This document shows positions 40,480-51,139 of a DNA stretch of 64,000 nucleotides, in pieces (position 1 is the first letter of the stretch; each line of letters starts with the position of its first letter). The position numbers were made by a program, and so were the translations under genes. Location: positions 1-64,000 of the forward strand of contig NZ_JACMOO010000171.1 in NCBI RefSeq assembly GCF_014377975.1, in the 5' to 3' direction. Under the pieces are notes generated by a model. That model was not told where the DNA came from, ran no database searches, and worked only from the letters and a program-made list of their open reading frames with translations. This stretch comes from Ferruginibacter sp. (GTDB lineage: Bacteria; Bacteroidota; Bacteroidia; Chitinophagales; Chitinophagaceae).

Positions 40480-43038
40480 ATGGCGAAGAATCTGTTAATA
40501 GTAGAATCCCCGGCGAAAGCAAAAACCATCGAAGCAATTTTAGGAAAAGATTTTCAGGTAAAAAGTTGTTTTGGACATATCCGCGACCTTGAAAAAAATG
40601 ATATGGGCATTGATATCAATAATAATTTTAAGCCCAAATACATTGTACCTGCGGATAAAGAACGGGTGGTAAAAGAATTAAAAAGTCTGGCCAAAAGCAG
40701 TGGCGAAGTCTGGCTGGCATCGGATGAAGACCGCGAAGGAGAAAGTATTAGCTGGCACCTGGCAGAAGTTTTACATCTTGACCCTAAAACAACCAAGCGC
40801 ATTGTCTTTCATGAAATTACCAAACCTGCTATTGAAAAAGCGGTTAAAAATCCACGCACCATCAATATGGATTTGGTAAATGCCCAGCAGGCAAGAAGGG
40901 TTGTTGACAGGCTGGTGGGGTTTGAACTGAGCCCGGTTTTATGGAGAAAAATAGGTATGAGCGGTGGCCTTAGTGCCGGCCGTGTGCAAAGCGTAGCAGT
41001 AAAATTAATTGCCGAAAAAGAAAGAGAGATTAACCAGTTTGCAGCCGTTGGCAGTTTTAAAATTGAAGCTTTGCTGGCAGCAACAGACTTGAATAACAAA
41101 ACAGTTTCCTTTAAAGCAGAAGGTGGAAAATATACTGTAGAAGCAGCCGCAGAAAAGTTTTTGCAAAGTTGTATCGGCGCTAAATACACGGTGAAGGATA
41201 TACAGGTTCGTCCCGGTAAACGCACGCCTGCCGCACCTTTTACTACCAGTACACTGCAACAGGAAGCCAGTAGAAAATTGGGATATGGTGTTAGCAGAAC
41301 CATGTTACTGGCTCAAAAATTATACGAAAGCGGAAAGATAACTTACATGCGTACCGATAGCGTTAACCTGGGCGAAACAGCGATGGATGCCATTAAAGCC
41401 GAGATTAATACAAGCTATGGCGCCAGGTATTTACAAATTCGCAAATACAAAACTAAAAACGAAAGTGCACAGGAAGCCCATGAAGCCATTCGCCCAACGT
41501 ACATGGAAAACCATACGGTGAATGATGCTGAAACTGGCCGCTTGTATGAACTGATCTGGAAACGTACCATTGCTTCTCAAATGAGTGATGCTGAATTGGA
41601 AAAAACAACGGCCAAAATAAATATCAGCAGCAATAAAGAAGATCTAACGGCTACAGGTGAGGTATTAAAATTTGATGGTTTTTTAAAAGTATACATGGAA
41701 AGTACGGATGATGAGGAGGAGGAAGAAAATGAAAAAGAAGGTGAAAGCCGATTGCCAAATTTAACGGTTGGGCAGGTACTGGATTTTAACCAGATGACGG
41801 CCACCGAAAGATTTACCAAACATTCTGCAAGATACTCAGAAGCCTCGCTGGTAAAGAAGATGGAAGAATTGGGTATCGGCAGACCAAGTACCTACGCCCC
41901 TACTATTTCTACAATTATTAAAAGAACTTATGTAGAAAAAAAAGATAAGGAGGGTGTGAAAAGAAGTTTCAGAATTTTAAGGTTAAAAAATGATACCATC
42001 GAAAAAATGATGGAGCAGGAAAACACCGGTGCCGAAAAATCAAAGTTGTTTCCAACTGATTTAGGTTTAGTGGTAACCGATTTTTTAAACCAGCATTTTA
42101 CCAAAGTGATGGACTATTCTTTTACGGCTAACATCGAAAAAGAGTTTGATGAAATTGCGGATGGAAAAATGCAGTGGAATAAAATGGTAGAAGATTTTTA
42201 CACTCCTTTTCACACCGGTGTGGCGCATACCCTTGAAACCGCAGAACGTGCCGTGGGTGAAAGAATGCTGGGTGTTGCTGAAGACGGAAAACCAATCATA
42301 GCAAGGATGGGACGTTATGGCCCGATGGTGCAGGTAGGCAGCCAGGGGGATGAAGAAAAACCACGTTTTGCGAAACTAAAAGCCGGGCAAAGTATTGAAA
42401 CCATTACGCTGGAAGAAGCACAGGAATTATTTAAATTACCAATTAGCTTAGGTGAATACGAGAATGCAGAAATAAGTGTAAACATCGGACGTTTTGGGCC
42501 TTATGTAAAATTTGGGGAGCAATTTGTTTCTATTCCTAAAGGAGAAGACTTATGGTCGGTTACGCTTGACAGGGCCATTGAAATTATCAATGCCAAACAA
42601 AAAGAAGATGCACCGATTGGTTTTTATGATGAAAAGCCCATTACCAAAGGCAAGGGCCGTTTTGGGCCGTTTATTAAATGGAACGATTTGTTCATCAACA
42701 TACCTAGGGCGTACAATTTTGATATTCTTACGCAGCAGGATTGTAATGAACTGATAGAGAAAAAAATGGAAAAAGAAGCCAATCGTTTTATCAGGCAATG
42801 GCCCGAAGAAAAGATTGCAATAGAGAATGGCCGCTGGGGTGCATTTATACGCTTTGGCAAAAAAATGCTCAAACTTGGTTTCAACAAAAACAATACAAAA
42901 TATACGCCGGAAGAATTGGCAGTGATTGAACTGGATGAAGTAAAGAAAATGATTCTGACACAGGAACCAAAAGCATTCGATAAAAAAGCCCCTGCTAAAA
43001 AGAGGGCTGCACCAAAGAAAGCTGCAAAGAAGAAATAA
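40480..43038 (+). CDS. topA: DNA topoisomerase I
   Basis: LLIVESPAKAKTIEAILGKDF, ASDEDREGESISWHL, YMRTDSVNL, Lys/Ala-rich tail. Confidence 0.97.
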   Translation: MAKNLLIVESPAKAKTIEAILGKDFQVKSCFGHIRDLEKNDMGIDINNNFKPKYIVPADKERVVKELKSLAKSSGEVWLASDEDREGESISWHLAEVLHLDPKTTKRIVFHEITKPAIEKAVKNPRTINMDLVNAQQARRVVDRLVGFELSPVLWRKIGMSGGLSAGRVQSVAVKLIAEKEREINQFAAVGSFKIEALLAATDLNNKTVSFKAEGGKYTVEAAAEKFLQSCIGAKYTVKDIQVRPGKRTPAAPFTTSTLQQEASRKLGYGVSRTMLLAQKLYESGKITYMRTDSVNLGETAMDAIKAEINTSYGARYLQIRKYKTKNESAQEAHEAIRPTYMENHTVNDAETGRLYELIWKRTIASQMSDAELEKTTAKINISSNKEDLTATGEVLKFDGFLKVYMESTDDEEEEENEKEGESRLPNLTVGQVLDFNQMTATERFTKHSARYSEASLVKKMEELGIGRPSTYAPTISTIIKRTYVEKKDKEGVKRSFRILRLKNDTIEKMMEQENTGAEKSKLFPTDLGLVVTDFLNQHFTKVMDYSFTANIEKEFDEIADGKMQWNKMVEDFYTPFHTGVAHTLETAERAVGERMLGVAEDGKPIIARMGRYGPMVQVGSQGDEEKPRFAKLKAGQSIETITLEEAQELFKLPISLGEYENAEISVNIGRFGPYVKFGEQFVSIPKGEDLWSVTLDRAIEIINAKQKEDAPIGFYDEKPITKGKGRFGPFIKWNDLFINIPRAYNFDILTQQDCNELIEKKMEKEANRFIRQWPEEKIAIENGRWGAFIRFGKKMLKLGFNKNNTKYTPEELAVIELDEVKKMILTQEPKAFDKKAPAKKRAAPKKAAKKK

Positions 43039-43250
43039 TTCCGGACCTTCAACCGACCCGGATTTTATTCGATTGAAAGAGACTTCCATTATTTGAAAGC
43101 ATACATGTGATCACTAAATGTTTGAGGGATGAGCAGAATATTTATCGCTTTGATCTCGTTGCTTTTGTTTGTTTATTCAATGACAATAAATATTTTTTAA
43201 TCCCAACCACCAATAAACTTTCTAAAGTAAAATAGCAAGCGCAAACAAAA

Positions 43251-43293
43251 TGATGCTATATAAATGGCTCATCAGCCATTTATATAGCTATCA
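43251..43293. other. strong hairpin / inverted repeat without U-tract
   Basis: GCTATATAAATGGCT-CATC-AGCCATTTATATAGC (15-bp perfect stem), extended by TGAT/ATCA across one bulge. Confidence 0.75.
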
Positions 43294-43412
43294 TAAAATA
43301 CCAGAAGATCCCCCGTCCGAAATCCTGCACCCGGAATATAAACACATAATGTGGAAAATTTAACTTCTTTATTTACCTGCATTGAACGAAATTCATTTTT
43401 AAATAAAATGCC

Positions 43413-44282
43413 TTGGTAGAAAACAAAGAAATATCAGCACTTTTCCATTTAATAGATGACCCGGATACTGAAGTATACAGCCAGGTAAGTGATAAAATAA
43501 TCTCGTTTGGAAAAGCAATTATTCCTAACCTGGAAGACCTTTGGGAAAATACCATCAGAGAAGAACTACAGGAACGGATTGAATCGCTGATTCATAAATT
43601 ACACTTTCGCGACCTTACCAATGATTTTATAAATTGGAAGAACGGGAGCTGCGAATTATTGCAGGGAGCCTTGTTAACTGCACGGTATCATTACCCCGAA
43701 ATGCAGTCGCTGCAAGCTTTACAGGAGATTGAAAAAATGCGCCGCAACATCTGGCTTGAGTTAAATAATTACCTTACACCGCTTGAACAAATCAATGTAC
43801 TTACAAGCATTGTATACAATTATTATAAACACAAGGGCATAAAAATTACTTATAACCAGCCCGACGATTTCCTGATTAATAAAACACTGGAAACAAAAAA
43901 AGGTAATGGAATCAGCAACGGTATTGTTTACCTGGTGTTGTGCGAATTGCTGGATATTCCCGTAAAAGCAATCAATCTTCCGCGGCAGTTTATATTGGCT
44001 TACTTTGATCAGCAGTATGAATTTATGAACCCGATCGGGCATGCATCACAAAAAATAATTTTTTATATTGATCCTTTAAACGGACAAATATATTCTCATA
44101 AAGATGTGGAAAATTATTTTAAACGCATCAACGTACCGCTCACTACTACTTATTTTAAACAAAGAGATAATAAAAAAATTATCCAGTTTTTGCTGCAGGA
44201 ACTAAGCAAATGTTTTGATGATGAGCGCAACAGGTACAAAATGGAAGAGCTGTTAAGCCTGGTTAAATTATTAGACGAATAA
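43413..44282 (+). CDS. SirB1/transglutaminase-like family protein
   Basis: LNNYLTPLEQINVLTSIVYNYYKHKGI..., ISNGIVYLVLCELLDIPVKAINLPRQFILAY; TTG start likely. Confidence 0.8.
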   Translation: MVENKEISALFHLIDDPDTEVYSQVSDKIISFGKAIIPNLEDLWENTIREELQERIESLIHKLHFRDLTNDFINWKNGSCELLQGALLTARYHYPEMQSLQALQEIEKMRRNIWLELNNYLTPLEQINVLTSIVYNYYKHKGIKITYNQPDDFLINKTLETKKGNGISNGIVYLVLCELLDIPVKAINLPRQFILAYFDQQYEFMNPIGHASQKIIFYIDPLNGQIYSHKDVENYFKRINVPLTTTYFKQRDNKKIIQFLLQELSKCFDDERNRYKMEELLSLVKLLDE

Positions 44283-44423
44283 TTTAACCAGGAGATAAAA
44301 ATGGGATGTATAATTGCGCCGCAGTATAATTTTACAAGTATATTTTTAGCATCGAAAAGTATATGAATGTTTTCTATGCAACAATATGAACCCATTTTTG
44401 TTAAAATTTAAACTACATAAAAC

Positions 44424-44894
44424 ATGAAAGCAAATATTGGATTATCCGATAAAAATTCGAAGGAAATTGCCGGTGTACTAAATAAAATTTTAGCAGATGA
44501 ATACCTGCTTTATACCAAAACAAGAAATTACCACTGGAATATAGAAGGAAGTAATTTTACGGAAATGCACCTGTTTTACGAAAGTCAATATAACACTATT
44601 GATGAGGCCATTGACGAAGTAGCAGAAAGAGTAAGGCAGATTGGCCATTATGCACAGGGCAGATTAAAGGATTTTATAAAACAAAGCCAACTGGTTGAAC
44701 AGGAATATTCAACAGATCAAAAAACCCAGATACAAAATTTATTGGATGACCATGAAGCTATCATTCGGTTTTTAAGATTACACATTGATGTTTTTACCAG
44801 TAAATATAAAGATGCAGGCAATGCAGATTTTGTTACCGGGCTGATGGAAAGGCACGAAAAAATGGCTTGGTTTTTACGTTCTTACCTTAAATAA
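44424..44894 (+). CDS. dps: Dps family DNA-binding ferritin-like protein
   Basis: LLYTKTRNYHWNIEGSNFTEMHLFYESQYNTIDEAIDEVAERVRQIG. Confidence 0.93.
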   Translation: MKANIGLSDKNSKEIAGVLNKILADEYLLYTKTRNYHWNIEGSNFTEMHLFYESQYNTIDEAIDEVAERVRQIGHYAQGRLKDFIKQSQLVEQEYSTDQKTQIQNLLDDHEAIIRFLRLHIDVFTSKYKDAGNADFVTGLMERHEKMAWFLRSYLK

Positions 44895-45345
44895 TTGAGG
44901 GGGATAAAGCAAACTGGTAGAATAAATCTGTTTGTTTTATCCAGCCGTTTTGTTCATACAAAGCTTGTGCGTTGTAGTTATCAAAAGCTGTTTCCAGCAA
45001 TAACCATTTGGCATTTTTTTCAATACCGAATTCTTTTGCCTTATTGAGCAAAGCGTTTGCAACGCCTTGTTTACGTGCTTTCTCAGCTACATACAAATCG
45101 TTTAATAACCAGGCTGGCTTTAAGGATACCGAAGAAAAGACGGGACACAGTTGCGTAAAACCCACGGCGGTTTCATTTATAAACGCAATAAAAATAGTTG
45201 ATTCATTTTTTGACAACCGTTCAGACAAAAAAGACGCAGCTGCTTCAATATCAGTTTTCTGTTGGTAGAAAACCCTGTAAGCGTCAAATAAAGGAGCTAT
45301 TATTTTTACATCCTCAATGCCTGCTGTTTTTATTATTGGTTGCAT
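44887..45345 (-). CDS. GNAT family N-acetyltransferase
   Basis: LNDLYVAEKARKQGVANALLNKAKEFG, LETAFDNYNAQALYEQNGW. Confidence 0.92.
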   Translation of the reverse strand: MQPIIKTAGIEDVKIIAPLFDAYRVFYQQKTDIEAAASFLSERLSKNESTIFIAFINETAVGFTQLCPVFSSVSLKPAWLLNDLYVAEKARKQGVANALLNKAKEFGIEKNAKWLLLETAFDNYNAQALYEQNGWIKQTDLFYQFALSPSII

Positions 45346-45375
45346 AAAAATATTTTAATTATCAATAGTACAAAA

Positions 45376-45383
45376 TACTTTTG
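45376..45383 (+). promoter_or_regulatory. putative TAnnTTTG -7 box
   Basis: TACTTTTG 15 bp upstream of ATG 45398. Confidence 0.35.
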
Positions 45384-45397
45384 CGGTAAAAAAATCA

Positions 45398-45727
45398 ATG
45401 ATTACCTGGAAAGATTTTGAAAAAATAGAGATGCGTACCGGCACTATCACGGCAGTTGCCAATTTCCCCGATGCTAAAAAACCTGCTTACCAGCTCACCA
45501 TCGATTTTGGTGAATCTGGAATCAAAAAATCATCTGCCCAAATAACCCAGCTTTATACCAGGGAGGCATTAATAGGTAAACAGGTGGTGGCAGTTGTAAA
45601 TTTGCCCACCAAACAAATAGGTAAATTCTTTAGTGAATGCCTGGTAATGGGTGTTTATAATCTGCAAAATGACGTGGTACTGCTGCAACCTTCCCTGCCT
45701 GTAACAAATGGTTGCCGTATTGGCTAA
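45398..45727 (+). CDS. CsaA-like tRNA-binding domain protein
   Basis: ITWKDFEKIEMRTGTITAVANFPDAKKPAYQLTIDFGE. Confidence 0.9.
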   Translation: MITWKDFEKIEMRTGTITAVANFPDAKKPAYQLTIDFGESGIKKSSAQITQLYTREALIGKQVVAVVNLPTKQIGKFFSECLVMGVYNLQNDVVLLQPSLPVTNGCRIG

Positions 45728-46014
45728 ACCTCGCAAAAGCGTTCTAAAAAAATGCTTACTTTTTTAAAGTTATTTTTATTAAGGGTAAAAAAATGATTGC
45801 GGCCATCTTTGCGGCATACCACCAGTTCGCTATCTGCCAATAATTTAATATGGTGAGAACAGGTGGGCTGAGAAAGTCCTGTAAGCTGCTGCACATCGCC
45901 ACAACACATTTCACCCTTACGGAATATTTCCTGCAAAATAGATAACCTGCAGGGGTCAGCAATTGCATTCATTGCCTTCTCAATAAACTTCGTTTCAGCT
46001 TTTACGGTACTCAT
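45724..46014 (-). CDS. ArsR-family HTH regulator
   Basis: MNAIADPCRLSILQEIFRKGEMCCGDVQQLTGLSQPTCSHHIKLL. Confidence 0.92.
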   Translation of the reverse strand: MSTVKAETKFIEKAMNAIADPCRLSILQEIFRKGEMCCGDVQQLTGLSQPTCSHHIKLLADSELVVCRKDGRNHFFTLNKNNFKKVSIFLERFCEV

Positions 46015-46100
46015 AGTTTTTATTCATTTCCTAATCAAAGAAATTGTATTTTTTATTGCTTTGGCAATATTAATTCATTTAAATTTATCAATATATTTTT

Positions 46101-46613
46101 ATGCCTGAAACAGCTACATTTTATCCTTCCCCTGTTGGAACTATTTTAATACAATCTACCGGTGAATTTATTTCAGGATTGTTATTTATAAATGAGGATG
46201 AACTTCAAAAAGTTGAAGATAAGCTTTCAATAACTCCAGCAGACAATGATGTGTTGCTTCATAAATGCCGCCAGCAATTAAGCGAATATTTTGAAGGTAC
46301 AAGAAGAACATTCGATTTACCCCTTCAACAAAACGGCACTGGCTTTCAACAAAAAGTATGGTGGGCGCTTACACAAATTCCTTTTGGCCAAACCATTAAT
46401 TATATGGAATTATCCAAACGAACCGGCAATACAAAAGCTATCCGTGCAGTGGGTACTACCAATGGTAAAAATCAACTGAGTATTGTAGTGCCCTGCCACC
46501 GCGTAATTGGCAGCAATGGTACGTTAACGGGCTATAGTGGCGGCTTGTGGCGCAAGCAATGGTTATTGGAACATGAAGCAAAAATTGCTCATGGATTACA
46601 AATGCTTTTTTAA
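46101..46613 (+). CDS. ogt: methylated-DNA-[protein]-cysteine S-methyltransferase
   Basis: FQQKVWWALTQIPFGQTINYMELSKRTG, IVVPCHRVIGSNGTLTGYSGGLWRKQWLLEHE. Confidence 0.95.
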   Translation: MPETATFYPSPVGTILIQSTGEFISGLLFINEDELQKVEDKLSITPADNDVLLHKCRQQLSEYFEGTRRTFDLPLQQNGTGFQQKVWWALTQIPFGQTINYMELSKRTGNTKAIRAVGTTNGKNQLSIVVPCHRVIGSNGTLTGYSGGLWRKQWLLEHEAKIAHGLQMLF

Positions 46614-46624
46614 AATGTCAGTAG

Positions 46625-47110
46625 CTATTTCATACTAACTGCTGAAAAAGTTAAGGGCAATAATTGCTGCGCTTTTTCAATGATGTACACTTCTCCTAGC
46701 ATACCACTTAAAATTAACCGGATAGACTGGTGTGTACGTTCCCCGTATTCTGCCAGGCTTTGTCTGCAGATACCACAGGGAGAGATGGGCGTATTACTCT
46801 CGCCATTGATATTGTGATAACTGATGGCCATAGTAATAATTCCCCGACCCGAAAACTGAGACGCTACTGCTGACAACAATACCCTTTCTGCACAAATACC
46901 CACGGGGTAAGAAGCATTTTCCTGGTTGGTAGCAGTTACCGTTGTACCATCGGTAAGCATCGCTGCGGCTCCAACATTAAAGTGACTATATGGTGCATAC
47001 GCCTGTGTAGTAATGGCCCTTGCCTTTGCCAGTAAAGTGGCATCACTGTCATTCAATTCTTCTGCTGAAGCATATATTTCCACGGCAAAAGGAATCTCTT
47101 TCTTTATCAT
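46625..47110 (-). CDS. cdd: cytidine deaminase
   Basis: AYAPYSHFNVGAA, NQENASYPVGICAERVLLS, PISPCGICRQSLAEY. Confidence 0.94.
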   Translation of the reverse strand: MIKKEIPFAVEIYASAEELNDSDATLLAKARAITTQAYAPYSHFNVGAAAMLTDGTTVTATNQENASYPVGICAERVLLSAVASQFSGRGIITMAISYHNINGESNTPISPCGICRQSLAEYGERTHQSIRLILSGMLGEVYIIEKAQQLLPLTFSAVSMK

Positions 47111-47216
47111 TTATTCTTTTTTTTGCGCCTACTTTTTTTGTAAAAAATCCTTCTTACATTGCTATAAGAAGGACGATCTTTTTCAGAATTATAAATTAAC
47201 TGCTATGATACTTCAA

Positions 47217-48779
47217 TTATTTTATCCATTTAAAAAGGCGTTTCCACCTTGGCCCGTTCTCCCAGCTAAACCATATCAGCGAAGCTTTACCCACCACATG
47301 ATCTTCGGGTACAAAACCCCAATACCGGCTATCCAGTGAGTTGTGGCGGTTATCCCCCATCAGCCAGTAGTAATTCATTTTAAAAGTATAGCTGGTTGCT
47401 TCCTTTCCATTTACAAAAAATTTGTTTCCTTTATTTTCCAGTTCGTTGTTTTCAAAGGTTCTGATGCAACGTTCATAGCGAATGTAATTATCCGCCGTTA
47501 ATTCAATAGTGGCGCCTTTTTTGGGAACATACAACGGCCCATAGTTATCTGAACTCCATTGCCTGACCGTATCGTAGTACGGAAACAATTTATTTTCTAC
47601 AGGATATATAAAGTCTGTAAGCGTATAACCAGCTGGAATTTTTAAATGTAACTTTTCTTCATTGGTAATATTTACAAGATACGTGTTGTTGCCAAACTGT
47701 TGAACATCCCTTTGTTCAAAACGAACATGAATGCCCATAGGTATAAGAATCTCTTCTGCATTTTCTTTATTGTCGAGTGCAGGCGAATTGGAGGGAGTAG
47801 TCATTTTATAAAACCGTTCCGATTGTGGAAAAAAATCCTGCGGTTTACCATTGATCATTAAAGCCCCGTTGATAACCTGTATCGTATCGCCTGCAATACC
47901 CACACAACGTTTTATAAAATTTTCTCTTTTATCTACCGGTCTTGTTATGATCATATCGCCGTATTTACTCCATACCTCCTCCCTTGCTTTTTGTTCTGTA
48001 ATATGGCCCTGGTTCATCTCATCCCGTATCTCCTGGTAGTAGGTAAGTTGCGAACCAAACTGTTGCTGCCCGTCTACAACAGGATCGTTAATGAGTGTAT
48101 CGTTTGCAGGAAAATTAAATACTACGGCATCATTGCGCTGCACGGGGCTTGCAAACCAGCGTGTGTACGGAATATGTATCCACTCCACATAACTTTTGGC
48201 ATTACCAAAAGGCATGGTATGGTGTACAAATGGCATCGCAAGCGGTGTGTTGGGAATTCGGGGGCCGTAGGTCCATTTGCTTACAAATAAAAAATCGCTT
48301 ACCAGCAAAGTTTTTTCTTCAGAAGGTGTGGGAATGGTATACGCTTCAAAAACGAAAGTGCGTATGATAGTTGCTGCTACCACCGCAAAAGCTGCTGCAT
48401 CAATCCATTCTCTTGCAGCGGTTTTTTTATAATTTTTTACCACCAGTTCCCCCGCATATTTTTCATTTTTGCTAAAGCCGAGATATGGAAAATATATGAA
48501 CGGAAGCAATACTGTAGCACCATGTTGCCAAAATCCAAAGCGGCCAAAATGCTCTACAAATTTGATAGTAATCCAGATGGTAATGAACTGACCGGCGATA
48601 GGAATAAACTGTAAAAAAAACCACACTTTATGCAGCTTCATTTTTTGTACCAGGCACCAGGTATTGTAAAATGGCACCAATGCTTTCCATGGTTCGATAC
48701 CCGCTTTTTTAAACATGCCATATAAACCAATATGCCATCCAAGGGCGGAAACAATAAAAATAATCCAGCCAATACTCAT
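47217..48779 (-). CDS. lepB: signal peptidase I, Bacteroidetes long form
   Basis: [70 protein letters not shown]. Confidence 0.93.
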   Translation of the reverse strand: MSIGWIIFIVSALGWHIGLYGMFKKAGIEPWKALVPFYNTWCLVQKMKLHKVWFFLQFIPIAGQFITIWITIKFVEHFGRFGFWQHGATVLLPFIYFPYLGFSKNEKYAGELVVKNYKKTAAREWIDAAAFAVVAATIIRTFVFEAYTIPTPSEEKTLLVSDFLFVSKWTYGPRIPNTPLAMPFVHHTMPFGNAKSYVEWIHIPYTRWFASPVQRNDAVVFNFPANDTLINDPVVDGQQQFGSQLTYYQEIRDEMNQGHITEQKAREEVWSKYGDMIITRPVDKRENFIKRCVGIAGDTIQVINGALMINGKPQDFFPQSERFYKMTTPSNSPALDNKENAEEILIPMGIHVRFEQRDVQQFGNNTYLVNITNEEKLHLKIPAGYTLTDFIYPVENKLFPYYDTVRQWSSDNYGPLYVPKKGATIELTADNYIRYERCIRTFENNELENKGNKFFVNGKEATSYTFKMNYYWLMGDNRHNSLDSRYWGFVPEDHVVGKASLIWFSWENGPRWKRLFKWIK

Positions 48780-48798
48780 AAGTAAAATTTTAATAGGG

Positions 48799-48807
48799 CC
48801 AAAAATA
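48799..48807 (-). promoter_or_regulatory. putative TAnnTTTG -7 box for lepB
   Basis: reverse-strand TATTTTTGG about 20 bp upstream of ATG. Confidence 0.35.
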
Positions 48808-49054
48808 CCATATTTAATTTTGCATTACAGTTATATATAAAAAATGTTTTCAAATGTTTAACAGTAAAATAAATTATTTAATAAACCAATATCCTTAACA
48901 AAATATAAAAGTAAAATAAATATTGTCCGGGCTAAGAAGCATTGTGGAACTTCATGGGCGTCGCACACTTCATCTGCATAATATAGATCAGCTTTGGCTT
49001 TCTGCGCCAGGTTACCCCTATATTTAAAAAGTATATAAATCGTACAACCCGTTT

Positions 49055-49693
49055 CTAAATAATATCATTAATGGCGGCACTTACCTGGGCAGCTTTGTTC
49101 ATTATCATAAAATGACCCCCACCTTTTACAACATGTGTTGGAGAAACATATTTAATAGGAAACATCCTATCGTTATCGCCATGGATGTGAAACAACGTGG
49201 GCGGCTGCCAGGTATTGCGCCAGTTAAGCACTTCATTGATGGCCCAATCTGTGTATTGCTGCGGGGCATTTTTCCGGTAAGATCTTGCCATATCTTTTTC
49301 ATCTTTACCAATGGCACCCAAAAAAATATTTTGTACAGGTTCCATAATTTTAAAAGAACGCATGGGGAACAGCCTGTTTAAACGTAACTGGCCCGAGCGC
49401 TTTAACCAGGCAGGTAATTCATCCCCCGATTTTATGCTGGAAATAAGAATTACCTTCGGGGCATTGATTATTTTGGCTATTTCAATACTCATCATCCCCC
49501 CAAATGAAAGCCCCATCAGTATTGGATTTTCATCTTTTATACCCGCACTCATCCGTTTTGCATATTGCCCAATGGTTTCATGCGGGTTGGGCATTAACCA
49601 GGGAAGTGCAGCCATGGTATGACCTTTAATTTGCAAACGGCCAAAAGCCCTTTCATCTGCGCCCAGGCCACTGATGCAATATATTTTTTTCAT
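49055..49693 (-). CDS. alpha/beta hydrolase
   Basis: CISGLGADERAFGRL, LMGLSFGGMMSIEIAKI (GxSxG), HIHGDNDRMFP. Confidence 0.85.
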   Translation of the reverse strand: MKKIYCISGLGADERAFGRLQIKGHTMAALPWLMPNPHETIGQYAKRMSAGIKDENPILMGLSFGGMMSIEIAKIINAPKVILISSIKSGDELPAWLKRSGQLRLNRLFPMRSFKIMEPVQNIFLGAIGKDEKDMARSYRKNAPQQYTDWAINEVLNWRNTWQPPTLFHIHGDNDRMFPIKYVSPTHVVKGGGHFMIMNKAAQVSAAINDII

Positions 49694-49702
49694 AGGTGAT
49701 TC

Positions 49703-50863
49703 TTATTTGGGTAACACATAGCTGGTTACATCGTCTGCTGTAATATTTTTACCAGATAAAATAATCAGTCGCTCCACCACATTTCTTAACTCCCGTATAT
49801 TACCCGTCCAGTTATAACTGGTTAACATATCCAGCGCATTTTTATCCATTATTTTTTTAGGCTGGCCGTATTCATCCGCAATCTTTTCAAGATAATAGTC
49901 CACTAAAAACGGCACATCTTCCCGCCGCTCATTCAGGGAGGGCACATGAACAATGATTACGCTCAGCCTGTGGTACAAATCAAGACGAAAACATTTATCT
50001 TCCACTTCCTTTAACAAATTCTTATTGGTGGCAGCAATCACCCTTACATCTACATTGATATCTTTATCTGCACCCACCCTGGTAATTTTTCCTTCCTGCA
50101 AGGCACGCAACACTTTGGCCTGCGCACTTAAACTCATATCACCAATTTCATCTAAAAACAACGTGCCCCCATTGGCCTGCTCAAACTTACCAATTCGCTG
50201 TTTAATGGCAGACGTAAAAGAACCTTTTTCATGCCCAAACAATTCACTTTCTATTAATTCGCTGGGTATGGCCGCACAATTCACTTCCACCATGGGCCCG
50301 GTACTGCGGTTACTTTTTTCATGTATCCATCTTGCCACCAGTTCTTTTCCCACACCATTTTCTCCCGTAACCAATACCCTTGCTTCTGTAGGAGCAACCT
50401 TTTCAATGGTTTCTTTTATCAGTTTAATTCCAGGGCCATTACCCACCATTTCCTGCACCCTGGCAACTTTTCGTTTTAACACTTTGGTTTCTATAACCAG
50501 TGTTTGTTTATCCAATGCATTGCGTAAAGTAATCAGCAGGCGGTTTAGGTCCGGTGGCTTACTTATATAATCAAACGCACCTTTCTTTACAGCTTCTACC
50601 GCGGTTTCAATATTACCATGGCCACTGATAACGATGATGGGCACATCACTATTAATTTCCCGGGCTCTTTCTAAAAATTCCAATCCATCCACTTTAGGCA
50701 TTTTAATATCACACAACACTACATCATAAGTAATAGTACTAAACTTTTTTATTCCCTCTTCACCGTCTGCTGCTTCATCAATTTTGTATCCTTCATAACT
50801 CAAAATTTCCGATAAAGTTTTACGGATTGCTTTTTCATCGTCAATGATTAAAATACTGGCCAT
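49703..50863 (-). CDS. NtrC-type sigma-54 response regulator (REC-AAA+)
   Basis: ILIIDDEKAIRKTLSEIL, DVVLCDIKMPKVDG, GENGVGKELVARWIHEKS, GSFTSAIKQRIGKFE. Confidence 0.94.
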   Translation of the reverse strand: MASILIIDDEKAIRKTLSEILSYEGYKIDEAADGEEGIKKFSTITYDVVLCDIKMPKVDGLEFLERAREINSDVPIIVISGHGNIETAVEAVKKGAFDYISKPPDLNRLLITLRNALDKQTLVIETKVLKRKVARVQEMVGNGPGIKLIKETIEKVAPTEARVLVTGENGVGKELVARWIHEKSNRSTGPMVEVNCAAIPSELIESELFGHEKGSFTSAIKQRIGKFEQANGGTLFLDEIGDMSLSAQAKVLRALQEGKITRVGADKDINVDVRVIAATNKNLLKEVEDKCFRLDLYHRLSVIIVHVPSLNERREDVPFLVDYYLEKIADEYGQPKKIMDKNALDMLTSYNWTGNIRELRNVVERLIILSGKNITADDVTSYVLPK

Positions 50864-51139
50864 ACTGTGTTTCTATTTTAAATTGGGTTAGATGCAAATC
50901 TGCATTTAAAAAAAATATAGTTAAAATTAACGATTTATGAATCAATGTCATTTAGTTAAAGCAATATAAAAAGCCTTCGGTATTTACTTTAAACACTAAA
51001 TCACTATAAAGAATAAAATTTTGCAAGTGTTAAAAATCAGGCAAAAATATTCTAAACCCTGAATCTTTTATGGGAATGGCTTTTTGAGAAATTGTAGAAA
51101 TAAATGTGCCAATCAAAGAAGCGTTAAATAATCTAATTT

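Noticed and set aside
40300-40480. Irregular ACAATA/TATAGTATTATA words upstream of topA as an operator or repeat
   Set aside because: No consistent unit or symmetry found
42550-43089. Long antisense ORFs opposite topA 3' end
   Set aside because: Cys/Phe-rich shadow ORFs caused by the Lys-rich TopA tail
48925-49020. Reverse-strand LAQKAKADLYYADEVCDAHEVPQCF as an IS630 DDE relic
   Set aside because: Only a LYYADE-like resemblance over about 25 codons; too short to support
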